Positions 63,487-64,000 of a DNA stretch of 64,000 bases are shown one piece after another (positions within the stretch are counted from its first letter, which is position 1; each line of letters opens with the position of its first letter). Source of the stretch: Streptomyces griseofuscus (GTDB taxonomy: Bacteria > Actinomycetota > Actinomycetes > Streptomycetales > Streptomycetaceae); contig NZ_CP051006.1 in the NCBI RefSeq assembly GCF_014673495.1, positions 6,448,001 to 6,512,000 on the forward strand, given 5' to 3'. The notes under the pieces are model-generated. The model saw only the letters and a program-made list of their open reading frames with translations. It was not told the DNA's origin and made no database searches. A program made the position numbers and the translations under genes.

Positions 63487-64000
63487 TTAGGCGCGGCCGG
63501 ACTCGTTCGCAGTGTTCAGGATGTTCACACTCCGAAACATTGCGGACGGGCACCCGTGAGACACGGAAGCGACCTGCCCCGGCTGGGCCTTTCCACAGTT
63601 GAAAGCCCCTCCTAGTACATAGGTCCGGGGGCCACCGACGGCTTCCATAGAGCCCCAGAACTCGGGAGTGATCCCCTGATATGCAAAGTCCTTGACTTGT
63701 CCCTCAAGGCGACCGTTCCGGATCATGTATGCCCTCTGACCCGTAAACTGGAAGTTGTAGCGCTGCATGTCGATCGACCACGAGCGGTCCCCGACCACGT
63801 AGATGCCCCGCTCCACGCCCCCGATCAGATCCTCGGTGGACAGCCCCGCGGGGTCCGGGCGCAGCGACACGTTGGCCATGCGCTGCACCGGCACATGGGC
63901 GGGGGAGTCGGCGTACGCGCACCCGTTGGACCGCTCGAAGCCGGTCAGCCGGGCGATCCTGCGGTCCAGCTGGTAGCCGACCAGCGTGCCGTCCTTCACC
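63487..64000 (-). CDS. tldD: TldD-like metallopeptidase subunit, C-terminal part
   Basis: The frame runs off the window end. The visible 171 residues include QRMANVSLRPDPAGLSTEDLIGGVERGIYVVGDRSWSIDMQRYNFQFTG-like sequence and end VSHGCPSAMFRSVNILNTANESGRA, the conserved TldD C-terminus. The upstream HExxxH motif lies outside. From about 63747 down to the stop the codons become AT-rich (TTT, GTA, CTA, AGG), unlike the rest. The tail therefore appears to come from the integrated element, and it keeps the protein full-length. Confidence 0.9.
   Translation of the reverse strand, partial: VKDGTLVGYQLDRRIARLTGFERSNGCAYADSPAHVPVQRMANVSLRPDPAGLSTEDLIGGVERGIYVVGDRSWSIDMQRYNFQFTGQRAYMIRNGRLEGQVKDFAYQGITPEFWGSMEAVGGPRTYVLGGAFNCGKAQPGQVASVSHGCPSAMFRSVNILNTANESGRA

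Overview
This is a 64 kb piece of a high-GC actinobacterial chromosome, almost certainly Streptomyces. The evidence is a near-universal G/C in third codon positions, frequent GTG starts, long chains of GTGA/ATGA-coupled genes, an ectABCD operon close to a cob cluster with the CobN plus fused ChlI/ChlD chelatase type, a sortase-E LAETG protein, and a RepSA-type integrative element. Most of the window is conserved core chromosome. No tRNA, rRNA or CRISPR array was found.

Layout. 1-2.3 kb: the end of a GNAT acetyltransferase, a DsbA/FrnE oxidoreductase and a class V aminotransferase. 2.3-5.7 kb: ectABCD on the minus strand, with a GlnR-like box upstream. 5.7-11.2 kb: a mini-DinB protein, an aminotransferase, a polar amino-acid ABC importer (three genes behind a near-consensus promoter) and an amidohydrolase. 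11.4-12.4 kb: a LAETG-anchored surface protein. 12.4-30.8 kb: adenosylcobalamin synthesis in two minus-strand blocks. The distal block runs cobM, cobL, cbiG-cobJ, cobH, cbiX, cobC. The proximal block runs cobD, cobQ, cobN, chlI/D, cobO, cobB, cobI and lies behind a cobalamin riboswitch. A plus-strand ZIP metal transporter separates the two blocks.

30.8-37.5 kb: a Pit phosphate transporter with a small membrane partner and a PHO-box-like promoter, a GH25 lysozyme, a class II aldolase, an alpha/beta hydrolase, a large protein of unknown function and a VOC protein. 37.6-39.9 kb: a seven-residue leader ORF, an ABC-F ATPase and a small HTH protein. 40-43.8 kb: an enoyl-CoA hydratase and a six-gene Asp23/AmaP-type envelope cluster. 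43.9-60.5 kb: an SDR, a GH15 enzyme, SURF1, a Cys-rich mini-protein with three 23-bp tandem repeats upstream, a DEDDh exonuclease with BRCT, a VIT1-type transporter, a CoA-transferase, a subtilase, DUF485 plus an acetate symporter, moaA, tyrS and tldE.

60.5-63.5 kb: a small, decaying integrative element (frameshifted repSA, xis, int) inserted at the 3' end of tldD. It separates tldD from its partner tldE. A 33-bp remnant of the native tldD end still overlaps the tldE start codon, while the tldD frame now ends in an AT-richer tail that looks imported. This is the clearest accessory feature and the most informative find. The other points worth attention are the possible leaderless leader peptide before the ABC-F gene, the mixed cobalt-chelatase content of the cob cluster and the tandem repeats at 47.7 kb.
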